A stretch of DNA of 64,000 nt. Source: Euryodendron excelsum (Eukaryota > Streptophyta > Magnoliopsida > Ericales > Pentaphylacaceae). The stretch is from assembly GCA_033060915.1 (NCBI GenBank), contig CM065387.1:31475501-31539500 (forward strand), given 5' to 3'. The position numbers were made by a program, and so were the translations under genes. Shown piece after piece: positions 1 through 10,869 of this stretch. Below the pieces are notes generated by a model. It ran no database searches and was not told the origin of the DNA. It was given only the letters and a program-made list of their open reading frames with translations. Numbering within the stretch: position 1 is the first letter of the stretch; the number at the start of each line of letters is the position of its first letter.

Positions 1-969
1 CCAATCCGGTGGTTGCATTATGGGTGCAGATGTAAGCTTTCCAATGAGCATTTTGAAGGCTTCTTGGCAAGCTTGCGTCCTCTCAAAAGGAGCATCCTTT
101 AATAGAAGATTACATAGTGGTCTAGACATTGCAGAAAAATTTTGTATGAACCTTCTATAGAAACTAGCATGACCAAGGAATGATCTTACGTCCTTGACTG
201 TCTTAGGGGTAGGTAAATTAGAAATTAATTCAATTTTAGATTGATCAACCTCAATCCCCCTAGAAAAGATAATATGACCTAACACAATCCCCGAAGATAC
301 CATGAAGTGGCACTTCTCCCAATTTAATACAAGAATTTTCTCTTCACATCGATTCAACACCTTTTTCAAATTCATTAGACAAGCATCAAATGAGTTTCCA
401 AAAACAGTCAGGTCATCCATAAATACTTCCATGCAATTTTCAACCATGTCACTAAAAATGCTCATCATGCACCTTTGGAAGGTTGCAGGAGCAGTACACA
501 ATCCAAATGGCATCCGACGAAATGCATAAGTGCTGAATGGACATGTAAAAGTAGTTTTATCCTGGTCCTCTAAGTCAATTTCTATTTGATAGTATCTAGA
601 ATAGCCATCTAGAAAACAATAGAACGAGTGACCAGCTACTCGCTGTAAGATTTGGTCAATAAAGGGTAGTGGAAAGTGGTCTTTTTGCGTGGCGGAATTC
701 AATTTTCTATAATCAATGCACATCTGCCATCCAGTCACTAATTTAGTGGGGACTAACTCCCCTATTTCATTTTTCAACACTGTGACACCAGACTTCTTGG
801 GGACCACCTGCGTAGGACTAACCCATTTACTATAAAAAATTGGGTAAATAATACTTGCATCTAATAATTTCAAAACTTCAGTTTTTACAACCTCCTTTAT
901 AGTAGGGTTCAGTCTACGCTTGGGATCCCTATGAGGGTGCGTGTGGGATGGAGATATTCTTGAAGAGTT
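1..969 (-). CDS. Reverse transcriptase domain of Athila-like pol (partial, open)
   Basis: The minus-strand frame is open without a stop for 323 codons from 969 to the window edge. The recognisable domain starts at the RRLNP motif (about 918) and continues through VVPKK, CIDYRKLN, FPLPFIDQ, motif A (FLDGYSRYYQI), MPFGL, the catalytic FMDD box and SFLGHASFYRRFI. This is the fingers, palm and thumb of a Ty3/gypsy RT, which copies element RNA into cDNA. Upstream of RRLNP the frame fades into sequence with no family resemblance and stops at 970-972, so protease is not joined to it. No internal stop or frameshift is visible, so K looks younger than the Tat-like elements nearby. The start is not a true start: this is an internal part of a polyprotein. 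Confidence 0.9.
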
Positions 970-1299
970 TTAATGGGTTTGTCCTCATGGTGGCTCATTG
1001 TGAATGATGATTGTGATTCAACAGAGTGTGTGTCCAAGATAGGTAGCGTATCAAAAGGATTCGTGAAGAGAGTTTCAATTTCCGAGTCAGGTCTCCTTGC
1101 AAACCTACCTAAATCGTCCCTATACCTATGCATGCACAAAAACGAACAAACAAAAAAAAACTAAAAAAAATATAAAATAACAAAAACCTGAAATAAATAA
1201 ATAAAACTATAATGAATAAAATAATAGAGAATAGAACGAGGTTACCGCTTTTGACGAATCAGCAAACTTATTCCTTGCCGTGCTCCTTGCTGTACCATC
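970..1299 (-). other. Spacer between PBS and RT of element K
   Basis: In an intact element gag and protease would lie here. The sequence is A-rich and holds only a 76-codon frame (909-1139) with no resemblance to gag or protease. I read it as the scar of a large internal deletion. Confidence 0.6.
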
Positions 1300-1317
1300 T
1301 CCCCGGCAATGGTGCTA
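1300..1317 (-). other. Primer-binding site of element K (tRNA-Asp type)
   Basis: On the minus strand it reads TAGCACCATTGCCGGGGA, the complement of a plant tRNA-Asp 3' end with three differences from TGGCGCCGTTGCCGGGGA. It lies five bases from the end of the LTR. This site primes minus-strand cDNA synthesis. Confidence 0.8.
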
Positions 1318-1322
1318 AAATT

Positions 1323-2400
1323 TGATTACGCCCAAAAAGTAATGCGGTGGTTGCAACATAGTTTTGGGGTGTCGAGTTCTCAGGGAGATGGGAGAAAGAG
1401 CACGAATGAAACAAACAAACTAAAGAGAATTTGTTTGAAAGAGTATTTTAAAACTCAAACTATAATGATAAACAAGTTAACTTTAAGATTAAAAATAGCA
1501 AAGTATCAGGAATTCCTCGCTCAAATTAGGTAAATCCGTTCATTCTTGATCCATTGGTTAACACAACTGGAGAATTCAACTCCAAGAATCCCCAATCGGA
1601 AGATATTGAATTATAAAGCAAAACTATTTTAAAGGTAACTCATTGAGGAATCATTCACCATTTTTAAGAAAACTAAGAATCTTTCTTCTTATTGACAAAA
1701 ACCAATGACGATAATATACCCACTGGCAATGTTGCAGCAAAAGAATTATACCAATAAAAACAAGAACATAACCTGAACATAACCTTGAACCTTAACCATT
1801 CTATAGAGAAAGCAAGACTGAATCCATGAAGAGAATCAGTTCCAAGGTTATTCAGAGGCAAGAGAGAGTTCCACTAACAGTCGGAGAATGAGAAACAAAG
1901 AGTTTAATCAGCGTAAAGAACGATTACAAGGATAAAAAATGAACAGAAAATTACTATTATTCAAACGAGTTCATCCCTAGCCTCACCAAGGGTTTTAGCT
2001 CTCCATCGATTGAAGGCAAAAAATATTCTCCCTCCGGGGCAGCCCAGCAACCAACAGATGTACATCTCTTTTAGGTTGGGCAAACAGAGTTTTACTTCGG
2101 GATTTATCTGACTCTTTAACATCTGCGCTTCCAGCTCTTTTAGGTCTTTTTATTGGGGTTGGATCAAACCCACAGATGTCCATCTATTGGGCCGAGGGCG
2201 AGGAATGCCTCTCTTGATTGTTTTTTTTTTTTTCCTTTTCTTTATTTATGCTAAAGTTTGGGCACAACTCTTCATGGCTTCATTCCTACAATAAAGATCA
2301 TTAAAAATCAATTAAGCTTGGACATTTTAGAAAATAAAGCTCAAGTAATAAAAATACTAATAATATGTCCAAATAATGCTTATTACTTAGCAATTCAACA
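1323..2400 (-). repeat. 5' LTR of element K
   Basis: On the minus strand it begins TGTTGAATTGC and ends GTAATCA, so it has the TG...CA ends of an LTR. Its inner end abuts the PBS. The length is 1,078 bp. It contains a T-run at 2219-2234. No coding region is recognisable. The outer boundary rests on the TG dinucleotide and on homology of the sequence from 2401 to element B's antisense leader, so it may be off by a few bases. Confidence 0.7.
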
Positions 2401-2576
2401 TGAAGAAGCGGCGTTCAAAGTGCATTTTCATGCACTCATCAACTGCGAGGCGATGGGAGGGATGGAATTTAAAAATTTTTGAAGGTTGGAGCCTGAAAAT
2501 GGCAATTTGGCCCAAGGAGGCATTTGAAATAGGATTTTGGCAAGAAAAGGGGCGTGGTCGCCCAAAATTTGACTGG

Positions 2577-2597
2577 GGCACCACTGGTAGTGGTGCC
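2577..2597. promoter_or_regulatory. GCC palindrome near the presumed aORF promoter of element A
   Basis: Perfect inverted repeat with nine-base arms GGCACCACT and AGTGGTGCC around GGT. The same motif, usually with GGCGCC cores, occurs upstream of the TATA box in the Tat-like LTRs and at 63524-63546 in element B. A regulatory role is inferred from position only. Confidence 0.5.
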
Positions 2598-2836
2598 AGG
2601 CTTAAAATCACCTTGGCGCTACTAGGTCTAGGATTTTAAAATAGTAGCTTTCGATTCGAAGCTTACGGGTTTGTGGGTGTTTTTTGAGAGTTTGTGAAGG
2701 ATTTTGTGTGTTTTCCAAGAAGGGAAACTTGTGCATTGAAGGGGTAACTTTGGGGGACGCTGGAGAGTTGCCAAAAGTTATCATCGTCTTCGGAATTGTA
2801 GTTGGAGAAGAAGATTTCACCGGAGAACTCCAAGAG

Positions 2837-2842
2837 GTGAGT
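2837..2842 (+). promoter_or_regulatory. Predicted 5' splice site of antisense leader (element A)
   Basis: AAGAG/GTGAGT matches the plant donor consensus. The same string and its upstream exon sequence are conserved in element B (minus strand, donor at 63321). The acceptor of A is lost with the aORF. Confidence 0.55.
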
Positions 2843-3429
2843 TTTTTATTTTTCGTTGATTTTGATGTATAGAATTCTGTTTGAGTTGTGCAAATAATCA
2901 AAATTAATGTTTTGATGTGTTTTGAATGCTTTGGGGATGTTGTTTCTATGTTTCGATGCTCGTTCGATTGATTTTGAGTAGTTTTGCACGTTTATGCAAA
3001 TAGGGTTTCTGCAGAAATTGAGGATTTGCTCCTACAGCCTTGGGTTTTCTAGCTAGATTTTTGCGTTATGTGTCTTAGAAAAATGTGTTCAACAACTATA
3101 TGATGTTTCGTGATTTTCTAAAAAAAGTTTGAAGTTTTGATTTTTTGAAAATTAGAAAAGATAATTAAAAAATAGGAAAAATTGAGAAATTGATGGAAAT
3201 GTTTGAATTTGACCTTTAGAAAAATATGAGAATATTTTAAAAAATATTTGAAGTATTTTTGAGAATTTTGCAATAATTTTGAAAATTCTTGAATTTTTGA
3301 AAAATAGAACATGTGTTTGAAAAGTCAGAAATCTTGAGAATGTGCATAGATTGTTTTATATGTGTTGATGCGATGGGATTGTGATGTCGTGGAGTGCACG
3401 ATTTGTGTGTTGTTGTCATGTCTTGGGCA

Positions 3430-3845
3430 TTGTAGGGACCTTTTACAAACGAGATTCTACCGAAAGTTTTTGAAATTAAGGGGAGAGTTAGTAAATTTTT
3501 AAAATAAAATCTTTTTGAAAGGAAAAGATATAAAATATTCAAGGGTGGGGGCCTTTTTGGGAAAGAAAGCCTCAAGAAACATGGCTTGAAATTTTTTGAA
3601 ATGAAGAAAGAGTTAGAAGTTTTGAAATGAAGTCTTTTTGAAGGAAAAATAGGTAAAACCTTTAAATATGAGGCCTTTTTGGCAAAGAAGGCCTTAAGAA
3701 AGTCAACTCAAAATTTTTAAAATGAAGTAAGAGTTGAAAATTTTAAAATGAATTTTTTTTAAGGAAAAAGAGGTAAAACCTTTGAATGTGGGGCCTTTTT
3801 GGCAAAGAAGGCCCCGATACACTCGGCTTGAAATTTTTTGAAATG
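3430..3845. repeat. Tandem repeat, period about 121 bp, in aORF intron of element A
   Basis: The phrase GGCCTTTTTGG recurs with GCC starting at 3551, 3673 and 3793 (spacing 122 and 120). Each copy is followed by TTGAAATTTTTTGAAATGA and a GAAGGAAAA-rich stretch. A further partial, more diverged copy precedes 3551. It ends where LTR fragment J begins. Confidence 0.75.
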
Positions 3846-3849
3846 ATGA

Positions 3850-6800
3850 TAGCCTGCCAATGTAGAATTTCAGTTATCTGGCATGTCTTTCAAGAAAGTT
3901 GATTCCTTAGATGACAAGTCCATCTAGTAGCTTCCTGAGATCTGGCTATATCTAGAATCAACGTACACCATTAGAGTGGCGAAAACACTTGCAAACATCC
4001 CAACCGTTAGAGTGGCGGAAACACTTGCAAATAGGTCAACATCGAGAATTGTCAACAAACCCCCTATGTCACAGGATTGAACTCGCCTCTTGGCCATGGC
4101 ACGTTTACCAAAGGACAAAATACCTTTAGAAACCAACTCGTCACACATCGTCAGAGTGATAGAAACACTCAAAACCCGGGTCAACACTAGTGCCTGCTAG
4201 GCTACTTCGGTGAAAAATGACCAAACTGCCCCTTGCTTGGGCCTTTTCTGGCACGCTTCTCGAGAAAGTACTTAAGTTCTCAAAGTGGTAAGTCCACCCT
4301 TCTAAGATTGACCAAAGGAAATCCAGCATGTTCAAATGCCTTTCAATCGGTTCTGGGCTAATTCCGAAACTATCCGATCAAAATGACCATTTTGCCTCTA
4401 GGCATTCGATTGCCTTCGGAAACCACATCAGCTTTGGGTATCAAACTAGTTTACCTTCTGAGGATGCTTCTAATAGTATTCTTAACCTTCAGACACTTTT
4501 TCGAATCATTCCGAGTTTATCCCGGCAAGCCTGATACAAAATTACCGTTTTGCCCCTAGGAGGCCGGTCGTCTTTTCCAACCACACCGGCTCTGGGTATC
4601 AAACCGGCAACCCTTTGGAACACTCTTAATAGTGTTTCCAACCTTCAAACCTTCTCACAGGTCACTCTGAGTTCATTCTGGTGTTTTTTCGGTTCAATTG
4701 ACCATTTTGCCTCTAGCGGGCTGGTCGACCTTTTCAAATATTTTGGCATTGTTTCTCAAGCTAGCTACCTCTAAGACACTCTCTCAAAGGTTTCCATCCA
4801 TTCCCGGCCAAGTCTAGTTACTCGAAAAATTATGGATCATTTCCGAACTTTCTGTAGTCACTCCTAGTGGAGTCAAGCCAAATATTGCATGGTAGTCACT
4901 AGTACAAGCGCCCAAATCTTTTGCCTTGCATCCTAAAGGTCGAAAGATAATTTTCTTGCCGCCTTAAAACTTTCCTAAGTGGCTGGTGTCACTAGCAGTG
5001 GCGCCGAGCCAAAAAATGGCCTGGTGCTAGTAGATTTTTTGCCCTAGCACCACTGTAACAGGCGCCAGGCTATTTCAATTGCTTATAAATATAGACACTC
5101 CCCCTGCATGAAAAGCACCTGTAAACTCAGTCCAAAAATCCTGTCTCTCGAAATTCAGAGCTCGAAATCTCTCCAAACCCTAGCCCTCTCAAGCATCTTC
5201 AAGCCCTAGCCTCCATACACTCAAACCCTAGCTTCCACACACCTTTTATACTCTAACACAAGCCTCTAAATCCTCTATTGAGGAATCAAGGTGCTGCAAC
5301 TTCAAGGTTCTCAGAGTCCAAGTAAAGCAAAGCAAACAAAGTAGGCAAAGCAAGAAGAAGACAAAGTAGGTTTTCGATTTACTTTTATGTAATTCCCCCA
5401 TCTCTCTTCTCCCTCCTAGCCCACTTGGGCTTTCTTCTATTTTAATCCCCATCTTCTACCTCCCTTTCTTGCATGCTTGAAATAAGGGACTCCCCGGCTC
5501 ATGCCTAGGAAGAATTATTGAAAGTCACCGTGCTGAAGGCTTTCTTAAAATTTGATCTTAATGGTGTGGGTTTGGCCCCCTTGATTATGTGGTGAAGCCA
5601 AGCCTTGTATGTTCATGACCCTTTTGCATTATGCATATCATATTTATACATCTATTCAAATTTGTTTTCAAACTTGCAATAAAACTCTCTTTCAAAACTT
5701 GCATTCAAAATCTTCTTTTTCAAACTTGTTTTCAAAATCACAATCTTAAAGTGATTCTAGTCATTCCAGGGTTAGGGTTACTTTAGAAAAGTGTTATATT
5801 CGTTATGACTATCAAGATCCATATTTTTGGGTGTGAACCCTACATCGTTTTTATCAAAACCACAATCTTAAGATGATTCTAACCATTCCATGGTTAGGGT
5901 TGTTTTAAGAAAGTGTGATACTCAATGTAATCATTATGGTCCATATTTCAAATCCATGTTGTTTTCAAAATCACAACCCTAGAATGGTTCTAATCTTTTC
6001 ATGATTAAAATCATTTTAGGAAAGTGAGATATTCAAAAGATTTTCAGAAGTTCATATTCAAGCTTCTTTCCAAATTGCTTTTCAAATTTCTTTCTAGAAA
6101 CTCTTTTAAAAAATTTACTTTCTAAAACTCCTTTAAAAAATCTCGTTCCTAAAAACTCTCTTCAAAAGATCCACTTTCTAAAAACTCTTTGTCTTGGAGT
6201 CCAAGTCAAGCCCTAAAGTCCATGGTTAGGAAACCCTAGTTCCTTTCTTAAAATCACAACTTCCTCTTTTGCCTCAAATCATAGGTTTCTAAAATTCATT
6301 TCTACATCAAATCATAGGTTTCCAAAACCTCTTTTCTACACCAAATCATAGATTTCCAAAATCGTAGCTTTTCAAAACTCAACATTTCCAATTCTATATC
6401 AAATCAAATCTTCTAATTTAGGAAACTAGATCAAATCCTCTAATTTTAGAAACCAAATCAAATCATTAACTTTTGGAAATAAAATCTATTCTTTACCTTT
6501 AGGAAATAAGAATCAAACCTTTCTTAATTCTAATTTTTCCTAAACTCTTATCTTTCCTAACTCCAATCTTCCCTAATTTCAAACATTTCTAAATTTCAAC
6601 TTTCTAAATTCAACTTATCAAATCTTTCCTAAAATGAAACTTTCCAAATTCAAATCTTTTCTAAAATGAAAACTTTCCTATTTTGAAACTTTTCTAATTC
6701 AAAGATTTCTAAAATTCAATCTTTTCTAAACCCTAACTTTCTAAATTCTTTCAAATCAAATATTCAAATGAAATCTTTTATAACCATTCCAAGTCAAGTG

Positions 6801-7999
6801 TTTCTAAAATCAAATCAAATCTCTTTCTAAATCTTTCTTAAATCTAACTTTCCTAATTCAAACCTTTCTTAAGTCCAACTTTCTAAAATCAAACCTCTCA
6901 AGTCTAAATCAAATATTTCCAATTTGATTACATGCTCTAACCTTAGGTTACCTAAATCTTAGGATACCTAAACCCTAGTTCAACCCTAATCCTAAGTTAG
7001 AAAGCTTCAACTCTTTTCTAAAACTCCTTCCTAAACCAAGATGGTTTTCCAACTTCAATCCAAGTTAAAATGTTTTCAAAACTCAACTCCTTCTTTTCCA
7101 AATCAAGTCCAAATTCTTTTTCTAAGTTCAATCCTTTCAAGTCAAAGTCAATTTTAAAAACTCCTTGTTCGATTTCAAATCCAATTTCAATTTCTAATTT
7201 TCCATTCAAAGTTCCAAATCAAACCTTTTTCAAGTCAAACTTTTCAGTGTATCTATTTTCAATCAGACTCGTTTCCAAACTACGACTGATCTGATTCTCA
7301 ATAAAGGGATACGTAGACAACTCTCATGGGTACGGTCATAATATTTTTTAAATTTCTAATTCTATAATATTTTTCAAAATCAAACCTTCTTTTTTAATCT
7401 ATTTTCAAAATGAAATCTTTTTTTCAAAGTTATTTTCAAAATCAAATTATTTTCTTGCCCTTACAAGTCATGCATCATATCAAACTTTTTTCTAAACTTA
7501 TTTTCAAAGTGGATATAGTTGGACATTGGACAATCAAAGATTCTAAATGAGTGAACCTAGGGTGAATAGACATATAGGTACCGTAAAGACGGGGTAGGGT
7601 AATGATCTTAGCATATCGTCCCTACACGTAACCAATCTCCAAAACCTAGAATCATTGTTTTCAAAGACCAAAGCGAAGTTATTTTCAAAAGGGCTTAAAT
7701 CTTTTCAAAGGTTGCCAAACAACTTGTTTTTCAAAAAACCCTTTCTTGAGGAAGTTTTCAAAACCTTTTTAAAAAAACCCTAAGTTTAATCGTTGGATTG
7801 CACTTAGTTTTAGGTGACTTAACTCATCTTAAAAAATTTATGTGGCGACTCCAAACCTTTTTTAAAAGCCCTTAATCAAATCAATTTCCAATTTAAACCT
7901 AGTCGCACTAGTCCTTCTACGAGAATGAGTTCTAACGAGAGAGTACCGTATTTTTTCCACTTGTGTGTGTTCTTCTTGAGTGCGAAAGATCGGGGCACA
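3850..7999 (+). repeat. LTR fragment J of the Tat-like family (5'-truncated)
   Basis: It enters the family LTR at the stretch around TAGCCTGCCAATG (compare 28665 in E) and continues through the hairpin motifs (3970-4170), three 157-bp units (landmarks at 4384, 4542, 4699), TATA box (5084), G-poor tract (about 5640-7500) and the conserved LTR end near 7999. The first 0.8-1.1 kb of the LTR is missing and no target-site duplication is visible. It is on the plus strand within minus-strand element A and takes the place of A's antisense ORF. Confidence 0.8.
5084..5091 (+). promoter_or_regulatory. TATA box of LTR J
   Basis: TATAAATA in the same context as all other family LTRs: downstream of GGCGCCAGG, upstream of a leader containing AAACCCTAGC motifs. 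Confidence 0.7.
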
Positions 8000-8407
8000 A
8001 GAACTGGTGATCATTGCCAATGATTTTAGTCCGCTAGCACTTTCCTTCCTTTTACATTTTACTATTGCCAACTTTCTTTTTAATGATAGCATTTTAAGGA
8101 CACTTTTTGTGATTTATTTATTTATTTATTTTGGACATGTTTTTCGTAGTGCTTTACTTTGACCCACTATGATCACCAGGTTAGGGGGCTTCTTTTGGAA
8201 GAAAGTAACTGGCTCAAATAGGCTTGACAATGGTTCATTTTGACTATATGAAAAATGAAATGAGGGCCTCTCTTCATTTCAAAATTAAATTGCTTAGTCC
8301 ATAGAGCTTTACTACCGAGATTCTAGCCACGCTTTATTAATTAGTTGAGATTAAGAAAAGTAAATTTCATTGTTTCCAAATAGAAAATAGGAATCCAACT
8401 ACCGGAA
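8000..8407 (-). other. 3' untranslated region of element A
   Basis: It lies directly downstream (minus strand) of the pol stop codon. The stretch containing CTATGGACTAAGCAATTTAA and TTGAGCCAGTTACTTTCTT also occurs on the plus strand of element B at 59920-60040, which shows it is the family 3' UTR. An 11-bp inverted repeat (8004-8014 and 8169-8179) flanks part of it, with no clear meaning. Confidence 0.7.
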
Positions 8408-8565
8408 TCATATATAGTAATGTTTGGCAGCATCAGAGCTCAATGGACTAAGAAATTCGGGGCCATCCATTTCTTCCATAATAAAAGCTCTTCTTGATAG
8501 AACTTTCTTGACTAGGAATGGCCTTTCGTAGTTTGGAGCGAATTTTCCATGTGCTTCCTTCGGGT
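8408..8565 (-). pseudogene. Polyprotein C-terminus (integrase end) of element A
   Basis: The minus-strand frame reads GKFAPNYERPFLVKKVL, then a MEEMDG motif, then SSDAAKHYYI and a TGA stop at 8408-8410. This is the conserved carboxyl end of Tat-family polyproteins, downstream of the integrase core, where a basic/aromatic region contributes to DNA binding. The frame is interrupted at 8565 by solo LTR I and resumes beyond it at 13755. Taking out the LTR and one copy of the duplicated target leaves the reading frame in register, so this end was intact when I inserted. Confidence 0.85.
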
Positions 8566-8761
8566 TGTAAGCACCCCATTTTTGACCGCTCGGCAGTCTG
8601 CACTCTGTCCAGACTTATTTTCAAGTCATTGTGGGCATATTCTTATCGAAACCAATTCTCTAGGTCCAAATCCCGTCTTTCCATCGCTTCGCGGGCCTGT
8701 CAAGCCCAAATAGAGGCAAAATGACCAAAATGCCCTTAGGGGCATTGTCCTTTTCTTTCCA

Positions 8762-9204
8762 ATCCCACTCTCGAGACAGTTTATTCCTCAAAACAGTTCC
8801 AATCTAGGCACGTCTCTTCGGAGATGGTAAGACCCGTTTCCAATCCCACTCTCAAGACAGTTTATTCCTCGAGATGGTTCCAACCCAGGCATGTCTCTTT
8901 GGAGACTGTAAGACCCCTTTCCAATCCCACTCTCGAGACAATTTATTCCTCGAGACTGTTCCAATCTAGGCACATCTCTTCGGAGACGGTAAGACCCCTT
9001 TCCAATCCCACTCTCGAGACAGTTTATTTCTCGAGACGGTTCCAACCTAGGCACGTCTCCTCAGAGAATGTAAGACCCCTTTCCAATCCCACTCTCGAGA
9101 TAGTTTATTCCTCGAGACGATTCCAACTCAAGCACGTTTCTTTGGAGACGGTAAGTCCCCTTTCCAATCCCTCTCTCAAGACAGTTTATTTCTCGAGACG
9201 GTCC
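8762..9204. repeat. 81-bp tandem repeat array in solo LTR I
   Basis: The CACGTCTC-type landmark recurs at 8809, 8890, 8971, 9052 and 9133, exactly 81 bp apart. Each unit contains CTCGAGACAGTTTATTCCTC and a GGAGACGGTAAG element. Because 81 is a multiple of three, all six frames repeat as 27-residue peptides, which explains long spurious ORFs here. Confidence 0.95.
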
Positions 9205-9374
9205 CAGTAGCGAAACTACTCACAAAATCGTTAGAGTAGCGAAAATACTCACAAATAGGTCGATATAGGGAATTGGCAACAAACCCCTATGTCGCGACGA
9301 CCGCCGTTAGAGTGGCGGAAACACTCAAAACCCAAGTCAACACCAGTGTTTGTTAGCCTACTTCTGTGAAAATG

Positions 9375-9905
9375 ACCAAACTGCCCTTTGGACCATTTCT
9401 GAGACTTTCTAGTCAAGATGACCATTTTGCCCCTAGGCATCCGAATGCCCCGGGAACCACACCAGCTCTAGGTATTAAACCGGTAACGCTCTGAGATTGC
9501 TTTTTATAGTACTCTCAACCTTCCTTTATCTTTCCGGATCATTCCGAGTCAGTTCCGGCCAACCCGGTACAAAATGATCGTTTTGCCCCTGGTGGGCCGG
9601 TCTCCTTTTTCGACCACACCGACTCTGGGTATCAAACCGGTAACCTCCTGAGACTACTTTTTATAGTATTCTCAACTTCCTTTTACCTTTCCGGATCATT
9701 TCGAGTCAGTTCCGGCCAACCCAGTGCGAAATGACCGTTTTGCCCCCAGGGGGCCAGTCTCCTTTTCCGACCACGCCGGCTCTGGAAATCAAATCGGCAA
9801 CCTCTGGGAACATTCTGAATAATGTTTTCAAATCTCAAGTCTTCTTCCAGGACAGTCCGAGTTTGTCTCGGCAGTTTTCCGGTCTGATTGACCGTTTTGC
9901 CCCTA
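9375..9905. repeat. 157-bp tandem repeat array in solo LTR I (4 units)
   Basis: ATGACC/ATTGACC followed by TTTTGCCCC recurs at 9419, 9575, 9732 and 9889 (spacing 156, 157, 157). Each unit carries GGCTCTGGGTATCAAACCGG and CATTCCGAGTCAGTTCCGG, drifting in the last copy. Confidence 0.93.
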
Positions 9906-10270
9906 AAAGCCCGGTCAACCTTTCTGACACATTTTATCCTCACTTTTCAAGTCAAATACCTCCAGGACACTATTTTAAGTGTTCCTGCTCCTTTCCGGCC
10001 TTCCGGGTCATTCCCGGCTCCTTCAAATCATTCCCGGACTTTTCGGAGTCACTCCTAGTGAAGCTAGGCTAAAGATTGCATGGTAGTCACTAGTGTAGGC
10101 GCTCAAATCTAGTCAAAGATACGTTGCTTGCTGACCTTAAATATTTCCTAAATGGCTGACACCACTAGTAGTGGTGCCAAGCCAAAAAATGGCCTGGCGC
10201 CACTCCTAGTGGCGCTAGTGTAAACTTTGACCTAGCGCCACTACAACAGGCGCCAGTGTTGTCCAACCTC

Positions 10271-10278
10271 TATAAATA
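10271..10278 (+). promoter_or_regulatory. TATA box of solo LTR I
   Basis: TATAAATA, followed by CAGAGCCTC as in all sister LTRs, about 50 bp downstream of the second GCC palindrome. It is the likely core promoter of the element; the solo LTR could still promote transcription to the right. Confidence 0.75.
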
Positions 10279-10869
10279 CAGAGCCTCATTCAATGTGAAG
10301 GGGATCCGTAAACTCAACCTAAAAATCATATATTTTGACATACAGAGCTCGAGCACCTCCAAAACCCTAGCTTCCCTAGGTTTTCCAAACCCTAGCCACC
10401 ATACACTAAACCCTAGCCTCCTATACACTCATACACACCCCCATACACTTATACACTAGCCTTCAACCTTCCTTTGAAGACTTAAAGAGCTGCAACCTAA
10501 AGCTTAAAGACAACTCTTGAAGATCGAAGACGAAGATCAAGACAAAGATTGAAGACAAGCAAGGCGCGCAAAATAAACAAGACATACGGTAGGCTCCTTA
10601 TTTAAATTTTCGCACTTCCCCCCTCTCTCTTCTCTCTCCTAACCCACTTGGGTTTTCTCTATTTTAATCCCCCATCTCTTTCCCCCCCTTTCTTTGCATG
10701 CTTGAAACAAGGGGATTCCCGGTCCATATGCAGGATTAGGATATTAGAGAGTCACCGTGTCGGGGGCTTTCTTCTAGTCTAACCAGAGACCACGGGGATC
10801 CGGCCCCCTTGATTATGTGGTGAAGCCTTAACCTTGTATGTTCACGACCCCAAAATTGCATTGTGCATA

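Larger units (their letters stand above)
1..2400 (-). mobile_element. Element K: Athila-like Ty3/gypsy retrotransposon, 5' part
   Basis: Read on the minus strand this is a 5' LTR (1323-2400), a primer-binding site (1300-1317), a short spacer and a reverse-transcriptase frame that leaves the window at base 1. Only about 330 bases separate the PBS region from the RT frame, whereas gag and protease should occupy well over a kilobase, so gag-protease has been lost. The element was inserted into the antisense-ORF leader of element A about 60 bp from where A's 3' LTR should begin. The base after the LTR is 2401; the flank TGAAG would be one copy of the target-site duplication, and its partner lies outside the window. 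Assignment to Athila rests on RT sequence and the tRNA-Asp type PBS. Confidence 0.85.
2401..3849 (+). other. Antisense-ORF leader of element A (exon 1 and start of intron)
   Basis: This region is homologous, in reverse complement, to 62590-63720 of element B, where it lies between the antisense ORF and the 3' LTR. Shared landmarks are a GCC-rich palindrome (2577-2597 here), the phrase around the AAGAG/GTGAGT donor (2836/2837), and then a T/G-rich intron-like stretch matching B at about 63000-63060. The antisense ORF itself is absent, because J starts at 3850. A TATA-like TTTTAAAATA lies at 2634-2643, between palindrome and donor. Confidence 0.75.

Noticed and set aside
7018..7294. Overlapping ORFs rich in F, S, N, K, I in the G-poor tract of J (and equivalents such as 12982-13270, 37368-38049)
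   Set aside because: Low base diversity removes stop codons by chance. Both strands are open and nothing is conserved between LTRs beyond composition.
8004..8179. 11-bp inverted repeat (CTGGTGATCAT / ATGATCACCAG) as a small transposon
   Set aside because: There is no target duplication, and the enclosed sequence aligns to the 3' UTR of the family, so it is not an insertion.
8788..9210. Long repetitive ORFs on both strands in solo LTR I
   Set aside because: They arise from the 81-bp period, which is a multiple of three. Both strands are open equally and the LTR is non-coding.
10360..10420. Interstitial telomere repeat
   Set aside because: AAACCCTAGC motifs are separated and lack the tandem TTTAGGG array. 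They are leader motifs of the LTR.
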